Position numbers and translations under genes: made by a program
Assembly (NCBI GenBank): GCA_035476575.1
Contig: DATILL010000124.1
Coordinates: 37,248-101,247, forward strand
Direction: 5' to 3'
Source of the DNA: DATILL01 sp035476575
GTDB taxonomy: Bacteria > Actinomycetota > Actinomycetes > Mycobacteriales > JACQDL01
DNA: 64,000 nucleotides
Notes under the pieces: generated by a model
Told to the model about the DNA's origin: nothing
What the model saw: the letters and a program-made list of their open reading frames with translations, nothing else
The model's database searches: none
Shown: positions 55,170 to 63,902 of the stretch, piece after piece
How positions within the stretch are numbered: the first letter of the stretch is position 1
Layout of the letters: each line of letters opens with the position of its first letter

Positions 55170-56897
55170 GTGAGCGACGGGACGGAGTGGTTCAAGACGG
55201 CGGTCTTCTACGAGGTGCTCGTCCGTGGCTTCTACGACAGCGACAACGACGGCGTCGGTGACCTGGCCGGGCTGACCAGCAAGCTCGACTACCTGCGCTG
55301 GCTGGGCGTCGACTGCCTGTGGCTGCCGCCGTTCTACCCGTCGCCGCTGCGCGACGGCGGCTACGACGTGTCCGACTACTGCGGCGTGCTGCCGGAGTTC
55401 GGCACCCTCGAGGACTTCCAGAAGTTCCTGGCCGAGGCGCACTCCCGGGACCTGCGGGTGATCGTCGACTTCGTGCTCAACCACACCTCTGACCAGCACC
55501 CGTGGTTCCAGGCGTCCCGGTCCGACCCGACCGGCCCCTACGGCGACTTCTACGTCTGGTCCGACTCCGACGAGGGCTACGCCGGCGCGCGGGTCATCTT
55601 CGTCGACACCGAGACGAGCAACTGGACCTTCGACCCGGTCCGCAAGCAGTACTACTGGCACCGGTTCTTCTCCCACCAGCCGGACCTGAACTTCGACAAC
55701 CCCGCGGTGCGGGAGGCGGTGCTGGACGCGCTACGGTTCTGGCTGGAGATGGGCATCGACGGCTTCCGGCTCGACGCCGTGCCCTACCTGTTCGAGGAGG
55801 AGGGCACCAACTGCGAGAACCTGCCCGCCACGCACCGGTTCCTGCGCGAGATCCGGTCCATTGTGGACAACGAGCACCCGGACCGGGTGATCCTGTGCGA
55901 GGCCAACCAGTGGCCCGCCGACGTGGTCGAGTACTTCGGCGACCCGGTGCTCGGCAACGAGTGCCACATGGCCTTCCACTTCCCGGTGATGCCCCGGCTG
56001 TTCATGGGCGTACGGCGGGAGTCCCGGCTGCCGATCAGTGAGATCATGGCGCAGACGCCGGACATCCCGGCCAACTGCCAGTGGGGTATCTTCCTGCGCA
56101 ACCACGACGAGCTGACCCTGGAGATGGTCACCGACGAGGAACGCGACTACATGTGGGCGGAGTACGCCACGGACCCCCGCATGCGCGCCAACATCGGCAT
56201 CCGCCGCCGGCTCGCCCCACTGCTGGACAACGACCGCAACCAGCTTGAGCTGTTCACCGCCCTGCTGCTCTCGTTGCCCGGCTCGCCGGTGCTCTACTAC
56301 GGCGACGAGATCGGGATGGGTGACAACATCTGGCTCGGTGACCGCGACGGCGTCCGCACCCCGATGCAGTGGACCCCGGACCGCAACGCCGGCTTCTCCA
56401 CCGCCGACCCGCAGCGGCTCAACCTGCCGGTCATCGCCGACCCGATCTACGGCTACCAGGTCACCAACGTCGAGGCCCAGCTCCGCAGCACCAGCTCGTT
56501 CCTGCACTGGACGCATCGGATGATCGAGGTGCGCAAGCAGCATCCGACGTTCGGCCTGGGCAGCTACGCCGAGATCGGCTCCCGCAACGGCACCGTGCTG
56601 TCCTTCGTCCGCGAGCACCGGCGCACCGGTGCCGGGGCGGACGGCGAGGCTGGGGTGGACGCGGGGGTGGACGTCGTACTCTGTGTGAACAACCTGTCCC
56701 GGTTCCCGCAGCCGGTCGAGCTGGACCTGCGCCGGTTCGAGGACTGGACGCCGATCGAGCTGACCGGCAGGGTGACGTTCCCCCGGATCGGCGTGCTGCC
56801 GTACCTGCTCACGCTCGCCGGGCACGGCTTCTACTGGTTCCAGCTCACCCCGCCCGAGGAGAACCCGAGCCGGCTCAGGCTGGAGGACTGGCGATGA
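55170..56897 (+). CDS. treS: Trehalose synthase (maltose alpha-D-glucosyltransferase) TreS
   Basis: The 575-residue GH13_16 enzyme interconverts trehalose and maltose. The catalytic residues are D202 in 'GIDGFRLDAVPYLFEE', E244 in 'VILCEANQWP' and D313 in 'FLRNHDELTLEM'. The length fits stand-alone TreS (not fused to maltokinase). GTG 55170 follows CGAGGAGGG; the frame is open 14 codons further up. Its stop overlaps the maltokinase start as ATGA, in keeping with the known TreS-maltokinase complex that feeds GlgE. Confidence 0.95.
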   Translation: MSDGTEWFKTAVFYEVLVRGFYDSDNDGVGDLAGLTSKLDYLRWLGVDCLWLPPFYPSPLRDGGYDVSDYCGVLPEFGTLEDFQKFLAEAHSRDLRVIVDFVLNHTSDQHPWFQASRSDPTGPYGDFYVWSDSDEGYAGARVIFVDTETSNWTFDPVRKQYYWHRFFSHQPDLNFDNPAVREAVLDALRFWLEMGIDGFRLDAVPYLFEEEGTNCENLPATHRFLREIRSIVDNEHPDRVILCEANQWPADVVEYFGDPVLGNECHMAFHFPVMPRLFMGVRRESRLPISEIMAQTPDIPANCQWGIFLRNHDELTLEMVTDEERDYMWAEYATDPRMRANIGIRRRLAPLLDNDRNQLELFTALLLSLPGSPVLYYGDEIGMGDNIWLGDRDGVRTPMQWTPDRNAGFSTADPQRLNLPVIADPIYGYQVTNVEAQLRSTSSFLHWTHRMIEVRKQHPTFGLGSYAEIGSRNGTVLSFVREHRRTGAGADGEAGVDAGVDVVLCVNNLSRFPQPVELDLRRFEDWTPIELTGRVTFPRIGVLPYLLTLAGHGFYWFQLTPPEENPSRLRLEDWR

Positions 56898-58282
56898 TCA
56901 CCCTGGACCGGCTGCTCGCGGAGTGGCTGCCCGGGCAGCGCTGGTTCGGCGGGAAGGGCCGCGGGGCCGCCGCCATGACGTCGACGCTGGCCGCCCGGCT
57001 GCGCGACGCCGAGCCGCGCGTCGACGTGCGGCTCGTCCGGGTGAGCTACCCCGACGGCGGGACGGAGACGTACGTCGTGCCGCTGGCCTACCACCACGGG
57101 CCCCAGGACCACCTCGGGCACGCGCTGCTCGGCGAGCTGGAGGACGACGGCCGGGCGGTGTGGGTGTACGACGGCCTGGCCGACCGCGACATCAGCCCGT
57201 TGTGGACGGACCTGGTGGCGGCCGGCGGCCAGCACGGCGCGCTGGTCTTCCATCCCGAGCCGGGCGCGGCGATACCGCACGGGGTGCCTGGCGACGTGCT
57301 GGTGGCCGAGCAGTCCAACACCTCGCTGGTCTACGGCGAGGACGCCATCCTGAAGGTGTTCCGCAAGCTGGAGCCCGGCCTCAACCCCGACGTCGAGGTG
57401 CACCGGGCACTGCGCCCCCTGGGCAGCCCGCACATCGCGCCGCTGCTCGGCCACGTCGAGCTGACCGAGCTGCCCGAGCCAGCCGGCGCGGAGCCGGCCA
57501 CCGCCACCCTGGCCATGCTGCAGAGCTTCCTGCCGGTGGCCAGCGACGGCTGGTCATTGGCGCTGTCCAGCGTGCGCGACCTGTTCTCCGAGCGAGACCT
57601 GCGGGCCGACGAGGTGGGCGGCGACTTCTCCGGCGAGGCGCACCGGCTCGGCGCCGCTACCGCCGCCGTCCACGCCGGCCTGGCCCAGGTGCTGCCAACC
57701 GGCCGGGCCGACCGGAGGTGGCTGGCGGACACCGCGACCGGCATGACCGAGCGGCTAGCCTTGGCCATCGAGGTGGTGCCCGGGCTGGCCGAGCACGCCG
57801 GGCCGCTGCGGGCGAGCTACGCCGCGGTCTGCGACCTGCCGGGCGGCCTCCCGCTGCAGCGCATCCACGGCGACCTGCACCTCGGCCAGGCGCTGCGCAC
57901 CGCCACCCACTGGGTGCTGCTGGACTTCGAAGGCGAGCCGGCCCGCCCGCTGGCCACCCGCGGCCGGCCGGACAGCCCGCTGCGCGACGTGGCCGGCATG
58001 CTCCGCTCGTTCGACTACGCCGCCCGGCACCTGCTCGTCGACGAGCCGGACCCGCAGCTTGAGTACCGGGCCGGTGAGTGGGTAGACCGCAACCGGGCCG
58101 CCTTCCGCAGGGGGTACGCCGAGACCAGCGGAGCCGACCCACGCGACCAGGATGTCCTGCTCCGGGCCTTCGAGGCGGACAAGGCGGTCTACGAGGCGGT
58201 CTACGAGGCGCGGAACCGGCCGACCTGGCTGCCGATCCCGCTCGCCTGGCTGGCCCGGCTGACCGCTGGGAAGGATGCGTAG
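56894..58282 (+). CDS. mak: Maltokinase (Mak/Pep2)
   Basis: The 462-residue kinase phosphorylates maltose to maltose-1-phosphate with ATP. It has the N-terminal cap ('LAEWLPGQRWFGGKGRG'), 'SNTSLVYGEDAILKVFRKLE' (nucleotide-binding lysine), the catalytic loop 'LQRIHGDLHLGQALR' and 'WVLLDFEGEPARPL' (metal-binding Asp). These are the aminoglycoside-phosphotransferase-like motifs of the family. It is co-translated with treS and overlaps the reading start region of glgB. Confidence 0.93.
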   Translation: MITLDRLLAEWLPGQRWFGGKGRGAAAMTSTLAARLRDAEPRVDVRLVRVSYPDGGTETYVVPLAYHHGPQDHLGHALLGELEDDGRAVWVYDGLADRDISPLWTDLVAAGGQHGALVFHPEPGAAIPHGVPGDVLVAEQSNTSLVYGEDAILKVFRKLEPGLNPDVEVHRALRPLGSPHIAPLLGHVELTELPEPAGAEPATATLAMLQSFLPVASDGWSLALSSVRDLFSERDLRADEVGGDFSGEAHRLGAATAAVHAGLAQVLPTGRADRRWLADTATGMTERLALAIEVVPGLAEHAGPLRASYAAVCDLPGGLPLQRIHGDLHLGQALRTATHWVLLDFEGEPARPLATRGRPDSPLRDVAGMLRSFDYAARHLLVDEPDPQLEYRAGEWVDRNRAAFRRGYAETSGADPRDQDVLLRAFEADKAVYEAVYEARNRPTWLPIPLAWLARLTAGKDA

Positions 58283-58283
58283 C

Positions 58284-60533
58284 GTGTCCGCTCAGAAGAG
58301 CGACCTGACCGGCGTCGACCGGACCGAGCTGGACCGCCTGGTGGGCGGTGCGCACCACGACCCGCACGCGATCCTGGGCATGCACCCGGGGCCGGACGGC
58401 GTGGTGGTGCGCAGCCTGCGGCCGGGTGCCGAGCAGGTCGTCGTCCTCGTCGACGGGGTCGGCACGACGCTGGAGAAGATCCACGACGGCGGGGTGTTCG
58501 CCGCCGTGCTGCCGGACCTGGCCGCGCCGGTCGACTACCGGCTGGAGGTCACCTACGACGGGCACCCGGTCATCGCGGACGACCCGTACCGCTGGCTGCC
58601 CACCCTTAGCGAGGTCGACCAGCACCTGATCGGTGAGGGCCGGCACGAGAAGCTGTGGGAGGTGCTCGGCGCGCACCCCCGGCAGTACCAGACCGCGACC
58701 GGCACGGTGAGCGGCGTCTCGTTCGCGGTATGGGCGCCGAACGCGCGCGGGATCCGGGTCACCGGCGACTTCGACCACTGGGAGCGGCGCGGCTACCCCA
58801 TGCGGATGGTCGGCTCGTCCGGGGTGTGGGAGCTGTTCGTGCCGATGGTGCCGGCCGGCACGCACTACCAGTTCTCGGTGCTCGGCGCGGACGGCGCCTG
58901 GCGGGACAAGGCCGACCCGATGGCCTTTCAGGCCGAGGCGCCGCCGGGCCGGTCTTCGGTGGTGTTCGCGTCGTCGTACGCCTGGGACGACGCCCAGTGG
59001 CTGGAACGGCGAGCCGCGACGCAGTGGCACAGCACGCCGATGAGCATCTACGAGCTGCACCTCGGGTCCTGGCGGCCGGGTCTCGGCTACCGGCAGCTCG
59101 CCGACGAGCTGGTCGGCTACCTCACCGAGACCGGCTTCACCCACGTCGAGCTGCTGCCGGTGGCCGAGCATCCGTACGGCGGCTCCTGGGGCTACCAGGT
59201 CACGTCGTACTACGCGCCGACCTCGCGGTACGGCGACCCGGACGACCTCCGGTACTTTGTGGACCGGCTGCACCAGGCCGGTATCGGGGTGATCATGGAC
59301 TGGGTGCCGGCGCACTTCCCGAAGGACGACTGGGCACTGGCCCGGTTCGACGGCACGCCGCTGTACGAGCACGCCGACCCCCGCCGCGGCGAGCACCCCG
59401 ACTGGGGCACCCTGATCTTCAACTTCGGCCGGGTCGAGGTGCGCAACTTCCTGGTCGCCAACGCGCTGTACTGGCTGGAGGAGTTCCACCTCGACGGGCT
59501 GCGGGTGGACGCGGTCGCCTCGATGCTCTACCTCGACTACTCCCGGGCCGGCGGCGAGTGGCTGCCGAACGAGTACGGCGGCCGGGAGAACCTGGACGCG
59601 GTGCGGTTCCTGCAGGAACTCAACGCGACCGTCTACCGGCGGGTGCCCGGGGTGGTGACCATCGCCGAGGAGTCCACCGCCTGGCCGGGGGTGACCCGGC
59701 CGACGCACCTGGGTGGCCTCGGCTTCGGCTTCAAGTGGAACATGGGCTGGATGCACGACACGCTGGCCTACGTCGCCCGCGAGCCGGTGTTCCGCAGCTA
59801 CCACCACCAGCAGCTCACCTTCTCGATGATGTACGCCTACTCGGAGAACTTCGTGCTGCCGCTGTCGCACGACGAGGTGGTGCACGGCAAGGGCTCGCTG
59901 GTCGGCAAGCTGCCCGGCGACCGTTGGCAGAAGCTGGCCACGCTGCGTGCGCTGTACGCCTACATGTGGGCACACCCGGGCAAGCAGCTCCTGTTCATGG
60001 GCGGCGAGCTGGCCCAGGAGGCCGAGTGGTCGGACGACCGCGGGCTCGACTGGCCGCTGCTGGACAACGCCGGCAACCGCGGCGTGCAGCAGCTCGTTAG
60101 CGACCTGAACCGGACCTACCGGGACTGCCCGGCGCTCTGGTCGGCCGACTACTCGCCGGGCGGGTTCCGCTGGATCGACGCCAACGACGCCGGCAACAAC
60201 GTCTTCTCCTTCCTCCGCTGTGCCGCTGGCAGCGCCACGCACAGCGCAAGCCCTCCACACGGCGCAAGCCCCGCACACGGCGCATCTGACGGGTCGGTGC
60301 TGGCCTGCGTGGTCAACTTCGCCGGGGTGGCCCATGAGGGCTACCGGCTCGGCCTGCCGCGGGCGGGGCGGTGGGAGGAGGTCGTCAACACTGACGCCGA
60401 GCGGTACGGCGGGTCCGGGGTCGGAAACCTCGGCACGGTGACCGCCGTCGACGAGCCGTGGCACGGGCTGCCCTGCTCGGCGGTCCTGCGGCTGCCGCCC
60501 CTCGGCGCGCTCTGGCTCCGGAGCCAGGACTAG
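58284..60533 (+). CDS. glgB: 1,4-alpha-glucan branching enzyme GlgB
   Basis: The 749-residue GH13_9 enzyme makes alpha-1,6 branches. It has two N-terminal beta domains ('HHDPHAILGMHPGPDGVVVR' and 'VSFAVWAPNARGIRVTGDFD'), the barrel with nucleophile Asp in 'GLRVDAVASMLYLDYSR', acid Glu in 'VVTIAEESTAWPGVTRP' and Asp in 'LPLSHDEVVHGKGSL'. GTG 58284 is chosen because GGGAAGG lies 9 bases before it; ATG 58275 is the alternative. Near the C-terminus (about 60235-60295) a short tandem repeat inserts 'HSASPPHGASPAHGASDG' into the last beta domain. Confidence 0.95.
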   Translation: MSAQKSDLTGVDRTELDRLVGGAHHDPHAILGMHPGPDGVVVRSLRPGAEQVVVLVDGVGTTLEKIHDGGVFAAVLPDLAAPVDYRLEVTYDGHPVIADDPYRWLPTLSEVDQHLIGEGRHEKLWEVLGAHPRQYQTATGTVSGVSFAVWAPNARGIRVTGDFDHWERRGYPMRMVGSSGVWELFVPMVPAGTHYQFSVLGADGAWRDKADPMAFQAEAPPGRSSVVFASSYAWDDAQWLERRAATQWHSTPMSIYELHLGSWRPGLGYRQLADELVGYLTETGFTHVELLPVAEHPYGGSWGYQVTSYYAPTSRYGDPDDLRYFVDRLHQAGIGVIMDWVPAHFPKDDWALARFDGTPLYEHADPRRGEHPDWGTLIFNFGRVEVRNFLVANALYWLEEFHLDGLRVDAVASMLYLDYSRAGGEWLPNEYGGRENLDAVRFLQELNATVYRRVPGVVTIAEESTAWPGVTRPTHLGGLGFGFKWNMGWMHDTLAYVAREPVFRSYHHQQLTFSMMYAYSENFVLPLSHDEVVHGKGSLVGKLPGDRWQKLATLRALYAYMWAHPGKQLLFMGGELAQEAEWSDDRGLDWPLLDNAGNRGVQQLVSDLNRTYRDCPALWSADYSPGGFRWIDANDAGNNVFSFLRCAAGSATHSASPPHGASPAHGASDGSVLACVVNFAGVAHEGYRLGLPRAGRWEEVVNTDAERYGGSGVGNLGTVTAVDEPWHGLPCSAVLRLPPLGALWLRSQD

Positions 60534-60612
60534 GACGCGGTGCGCCAGATCGGTCCGACACAATGGGCAGGTGGCCCGGACGGGTGGGAGTCGGGGAGTG
60601 GGGCGAGGAACG

Positions 60613-61998
60613 ATGGGGCGCAGCGGCATGCGGTTGGCGGTCTGGATCTCGGTGCTGGCCATCGGTGCCGGTGGGTGCGCGCAGGGCCTCCAGGGCAATG
60701 GGCAGTATTCCGGCAACGTACGGACTGTCGCCGACGCCGACATCGAGATCAAGGGCCTGCCGGACGGTAAGAAGACCGATGTCGACGTCATCGCCGGCAA
60801 CGCTATCGCCGACATCCAGCGGTACTGGACCGAGCAGTTCCCGAAGGTCTTCAACGGCCGGAGGTACGAGGGTCCCAAGGGTGGCTTGTACTCCGTCGAC
60901 CCGAGCGTGAACCAGGATGTGCCATGCGTGAGCAGCCCCTCGCAGATCCGCGGCAACGCGTTCTACTGCCCGCCCAAGGACGTCGTGGCCTGGGATCGGG
61001 TGGACCTTTTCCCGTCGTTGAAGGAGAAGTTCAGCCCGTTCCTGATCGCCATGGTGCTGGCGCACGAGTGGGGCCACGTGATCCAGGCCAAGAGCGGCGT
61101 CGAGCCGGCCAGGACGATCGTGCGGGAGACCCAGGCCGACTGTTACGCCGGCGGCTGGACCCGGTCGACGCTGGAGGGCCAGGCACCACACTTCCAGATC
61201 GAGCGGGCCGAGCTGGACAACGCGCTGGCCGGCTACCTGCTGTTCCGCGACCCGATCGGGGCCGCGGCCAGCGACCAGGACGCGCACGGCAACGGCTTCG
61301 ACCGGATCAGCGCGTTTCAGGAAGGCTTCGAGCAGGGGCCGGTGCACTGTGCGAAGTTCACTGACGACCGGAACTTCACCGAGATCAGGTTCACCGACCC
61401 GACCGACCTGGGACGCGGCGGCAACCTGCCGCTGGATGACCAGCCCAACGAGCCCGGCGCCATCACTGCGGGCTTCACCGATCTGAACAGCACCTGGCCG
61501 GGCCTGTTCAAGGACCTCTTCGGCAAGGACCTCAGCAAACCGAGGGCGGAGCAGTACGCCGAGGGCGACAACGTCACCTGCGGCGGCAGCCCGGTCCGGC
61601 AGGGCGTCCTGTACTGCGCGTCGAACAACACGATCTTCTACGACACGGAGGCGCTGCGGAACGTCTCGACCAAGACCAAGGACAGCGACTACGCGCCAAT
61701 GACGTTGGCCGGCATCGCGTACGCCCAGGCGGTCGAGACGCAGGCCAGCCGGAGCACCGCTGGCAAGGGCGGGCTGCTCCGGGCGATCTGCCTTGACGGC
61801 GGCTACACCGCTGTGGTCACCAGGCGTTCACCACAGGACAGAGGGCTCAGGCTGTCCCCGGGTGACCTGGACGAGGCGATCCAGTCGCTGCTGTTCTACG
61901 CCGGGCTGGACAACTTCTTCGGCGCCCGGGGCACGAGCGGCTTCGACCGGGTGCAGGCCTACCGGCAGGGTTTCAACGACGCCAAGAGCTGCACCTGA
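60613..61998 (+). CDS. Putative lipoprotein neutral zinc metallopeptidase
   Basis: The 461-residue protein has a lipoprotein signal ('MRLAVWISVLAIGAGGC', Cys22) and the zinc site H151-E-W-G-H155 with the downstream Glu172 in 'RETQADCYAGGW', the pattern of the Zn_peptidase family. The C-terminal half repeats part of the fold ('FTDLNSTWPGLFKDLFG' and 'SGFDRVQAYRQGFNDAKSCT'). It has several Cys pairs, as expected outside the cell. ATG 60613 follows GAGGAA. The gene is intact although an insertion sequence sits 59 bases behind its stop; its last 44 bases are duplicated beyond that element. Confidence 0.8.
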   Translation: MGRSGMRLAVWISVLAIGAGGCAQGLQGNGQYSGNVRTVADADIEIKGLPDGKKTDVDVIAGNAIADIQRYWTEQFPKVFNGRRYEGPKGGLYSVDPSVNQDVPCVSSPSQIRGNAFYCPPKDVVAWDRVDLFPSLKEKFSPFLIAMVLAHEWGHVIQAKSGVEPARTIVRETQADCYAGGWTRSTLEGQAPHFQIERAELDNALAGYLLFRDPIGAAASDQDAHGNGFDRISAFQEGFEQGPVHCAKFTDDRNFTEIRFTDPTDLGRGGNLPLDDQPNEPGAITAGFTDLNSTWPGLFKDLFGKDLSKPRAEQYAEGDNVTCGGSPVRQGVLYCASNNTIFYDTEALRNVSTKTKDSDYAPMTLAGIAYAQAVETQASRSTAGKGGLLRAICLDGGYTAVVTRRSPQDRGLRLSPGDLDEAIQSLLFYAGLDNFFGARGTSGFDRVQAYRQGFNDAKSCT

Positions 61999-62057
61999 CA
62001 CTCGCCCGTTGTGGTTACCTCTCGGCGTTGTGGTGACCTCTTGGGGTCGCCGTACAA
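61955..62057. repeat. Left copy of the long direct repeat flanking the insertion sequence
   Basis: This 103-base stretch holds the last 44 bases of the peptidase gene and one GGTNACC unit (cores 62013 and 62032). Its first 98 bases recur without change at 63903-64000, where the window ends. Its end is set by the left terminal inverted repeat at 62058. I read it as a target-site duplication. Confidence 0.85.
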
Positions 62058-62071
62058 CCTGACTTGGCTCA
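62058..62071 (+). repeat. Left terminal inverted repeat of the IS1634-type element
   Basis: CCTGACTTGGCTCA; pairs with the right end at 63889-63902 with two mismatches. It directly follows the left direct repeat. Confidence 0.8.
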
Positions 62072-62169
62072 CGCCGTTGAGGCCGACAAGATCGAATCCT
62101 TCTGACCTGCGGTGGTGTCCGCTGCCGGCGTTGATTTCACGCACTAACGGCGGGTCCTAGGCTCGCCGG

Positions 62170-63891
62170 GTGGTGTTCATTCGGCGGGTGCGGACGGCGT
62201 CGGGCGCAACGGCGGTGCAGATCGCTGAGTATGTCGCCGGTCGGCAGCGGATCGTGAAGCACGTCGGGTCGGCGCATACCGAGGCCGAGCTCGGGGTGCT
62301 GATGGCCAAGGCGCGGGCTCTGCTCGAACCGTCCGGGCAGGACGTGCTCGACCTGGGCGTCGAGCCGACGCCACTGGTGATGCCGTTGTTGGCCGCGGCG
62401 CCGGCGCAGCCGGAACTGTTCACCGCGACGGATGCCGCTCGCGGCGCGGCCCCGGTGCGTGCCAGCGCGGCGCGGGTGGTCTCCACCGACGCCCGGGTGT
62501 TGTTCGAGGCGCTGGCCGGCGTCTACTCCGCGCTGGGTTTCGACGCCGTGGGTAGTGAGGTGTTCCGCGACCTGGTCGTGGCCCGGGTGGTCGAGCCGAC
62601 CTCGCTGCTGGACACCGCCCGGGTGCTGACCGATCTGGGCCGGACACCGGCCAGCTATGCGACGATGAAGCGGACCCTGATCCGCGTCGTCGCCACGAGC
62701 GCCGATACCGAGGGCACCGGTGCCGAGGCCGGTGGCGATGCTGCCGACGCGGTGGGGTCTTACCGGGACCAGATCGCGGCGTTGTGCTTTAACCACGCCG
62801 TGACCAGCGGCGATGTGTCGCTGGTGCTCTACGACACCACGACGTTGTACTTCGAGGCCGACGACGAGGACGACCTGCGCAAGGTCGGCTACTCCAAGGA
62901 ACGCCGCGTCGACCCCCAGGTCGTGGTCGGGCTGCTGGTGGACCGGGAGGGCTTCCCGCTGGAGGTCGGCTGCTTCGAGGGCAACCGGGCAGAGACCACC
63001 ACCATCGTCCCGATCGTCAAGGCTTTCGCCAACCGCCACCACCTCGCCGAGATGGTCGTGGTCGCCGACGCCGGGATGCTCTCGGCCAAGAACCTGACCG
63101 AGCTGGACACCGCGCACCTGCGGTTCATCGTCGGCTCCAAGGTCACCAAGGCGCCGCTGGACCTGGCCTCGCACTTCCGCTGGCACGGTGACGCGTTCAC
63201 CGATGGACAGGTCATCGACACCATCACCCCACGCGTGGCCCCACGCAGCGGCCACGGCGACAACGACCCGGCGGTGCGCGCGGAGCCGGTCTGGGATCCC
63301 GGCACGCACGTCGGGTCCTGGCGTGCGGTGTGGGCGTACTCGACCAAGCGCGCCGCACGGGACGGGAAAACCCTCACCGCGCAAGAGAACCGGGCCCGCG
63401 CCGTGATCGCCGGAGAGAAGTCGGCGCGCACGCCGAGGTTCGTGAAGACCACCGACGGGACCACGGTCCTGGACGAGGCGTCCCTGGCCCGGGCGCGAGC
63501 CCTGGTGGGACTGAAGGGCTACGTCAGCAACATCCCCGCCGAGCTGATGCCCGCCAGCGAGGTCATCGCCTCGTATCACGACCTGTGGCACGTGGAGCAG
63601 TCGTTCCGGATGTCCAAGACCGACCTGCGGGCCCGGCCGATGTTCCACCGAACCAAGGACGCGATCGAGGCACACCTGACCATCGTGTTCACCGCCCTTG
63701 CCGTGGCGCGTGAGGCCCAAAACCGCACCGGCCTGGCGATCCGCAACCTCGTGCGTCAGCTCCGACCCCTGCGCTCAGCGACCATCGCGATCAACGGCGC
63801 GGTCCAGACCATCCACCCCGCCATCACCGACCACCACCAAGCACTCCTGAACGCCCTCAAACAGCCGAGAACTCACGCACCAAACGATTGA
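62170..63891 (+). CDS. IS1634 family transposase
   Basis: The 573-residue DDE transposase shows the catalytic D222 ('SLVLYDTTTLYFEADDED'), D300 ('EMVVVADAGMLSAKNLTELD') and E476 ('YHDLWHVEQSFRMSKTDLRA'), with K483 seven residues after the Glu, as in the YREK signature of the IS4-related group. The N-terminus ('VQIAEYVAGRQRIVKHVGSA') is typical of IS1634 relatives. No frameshift or stop is present, so it is probably active. GTG 62170 or 62173 is the start. The stop is 11 bases before the element end. Confidence 0.9.
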   Translation: MVFIRRVRTASGATAVQIAEYVAGRQRIVKHVGSAHTEAELGVLMAKARALLEPSGQDVLDLGVEPTPLVMPLLAAAPAQPELFTATDAARGAAPVRASAARVVSTDARVLFEALAGVYSALGFDAVGSEVFRDLVVARVVEPTSLLDTARVLTDLGRTPASYATMKRTLIRVVATSADTEGTGAEAGGDAADAVGSYRDQIAALCFNHAVTSGDVSLVLYDTTTLYFEADDEDDLRKVGYSKERRVDPQVVVGLLVDREGFPLEVGCFEGNRAETTTIVPIVKAFANRHHLAEMVVVADAGMLSAKNLTELDTAHLRFIVGSKVTKAPLDLASHFRWHGDAFTDGQVIDTITPRVAPRSGHGDNDPAVRAEPVWDPGTHVGSWRAVWAYSTKRAARDGKTLTAQENRARAVIAGEKSARTPRFVKTTDGTTVLDEASLARARALVGLKGYVSNIPAELMPASEVIASYHDLWHVEQSFRMSKTDLRARPMFHRTKDAIEAHLTIVFTALAVAREAQNRTGLAIRNLVRQLRPLRSATIAINGAVQTIHPAITDHHQALLNALKQPRTHAPND

Positions 63892-63902
63892 GCCAACTCG
63901 GG
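63889..63902 (-). repeat. Right terminal inverted repeat of the IS1634-type element
   Basis: TGAGCCAACTCGGG on the plus strand; its complement matches the left end at 12 of 14 bases. The second direct repeat starts at the next base. Confidence 0.8.

Larger units (their letters stand above)
62058..63902 (+). mobile_element. IS1634-family insertion sequence
   Basis: The 1845-base element is bounded by terminal inverted repeats CCTGACTTGGCTCA (62058-62071) and, as complement at the right end, CCCGAGTTGGCTCA (63889-63902), 12 of 14 matching. One transposase gene fills it. Direct repeats of at least 98 (predicted 103) bases abut both ends exactly. IS1634 of Mycoplasma is known for very long, variable target duplications, so this fits the family. 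The intact transposase and identical repeats imply a recent insertion. Confidence 0.88.

Noticed and set aside
57657..60956. 1099-codon open frame antisense to mak and glgB
   Set aside because: Same reason; all catalytic motifs of Mak and GlgB lie on the plus strand.
61809..61834. GGTNACC-like sequence inside the zinc peptidase gene
   Set aside because: Only one core (GGTCACC) with a poor second half and no 19-base partner; it reads as normal coding sequence.
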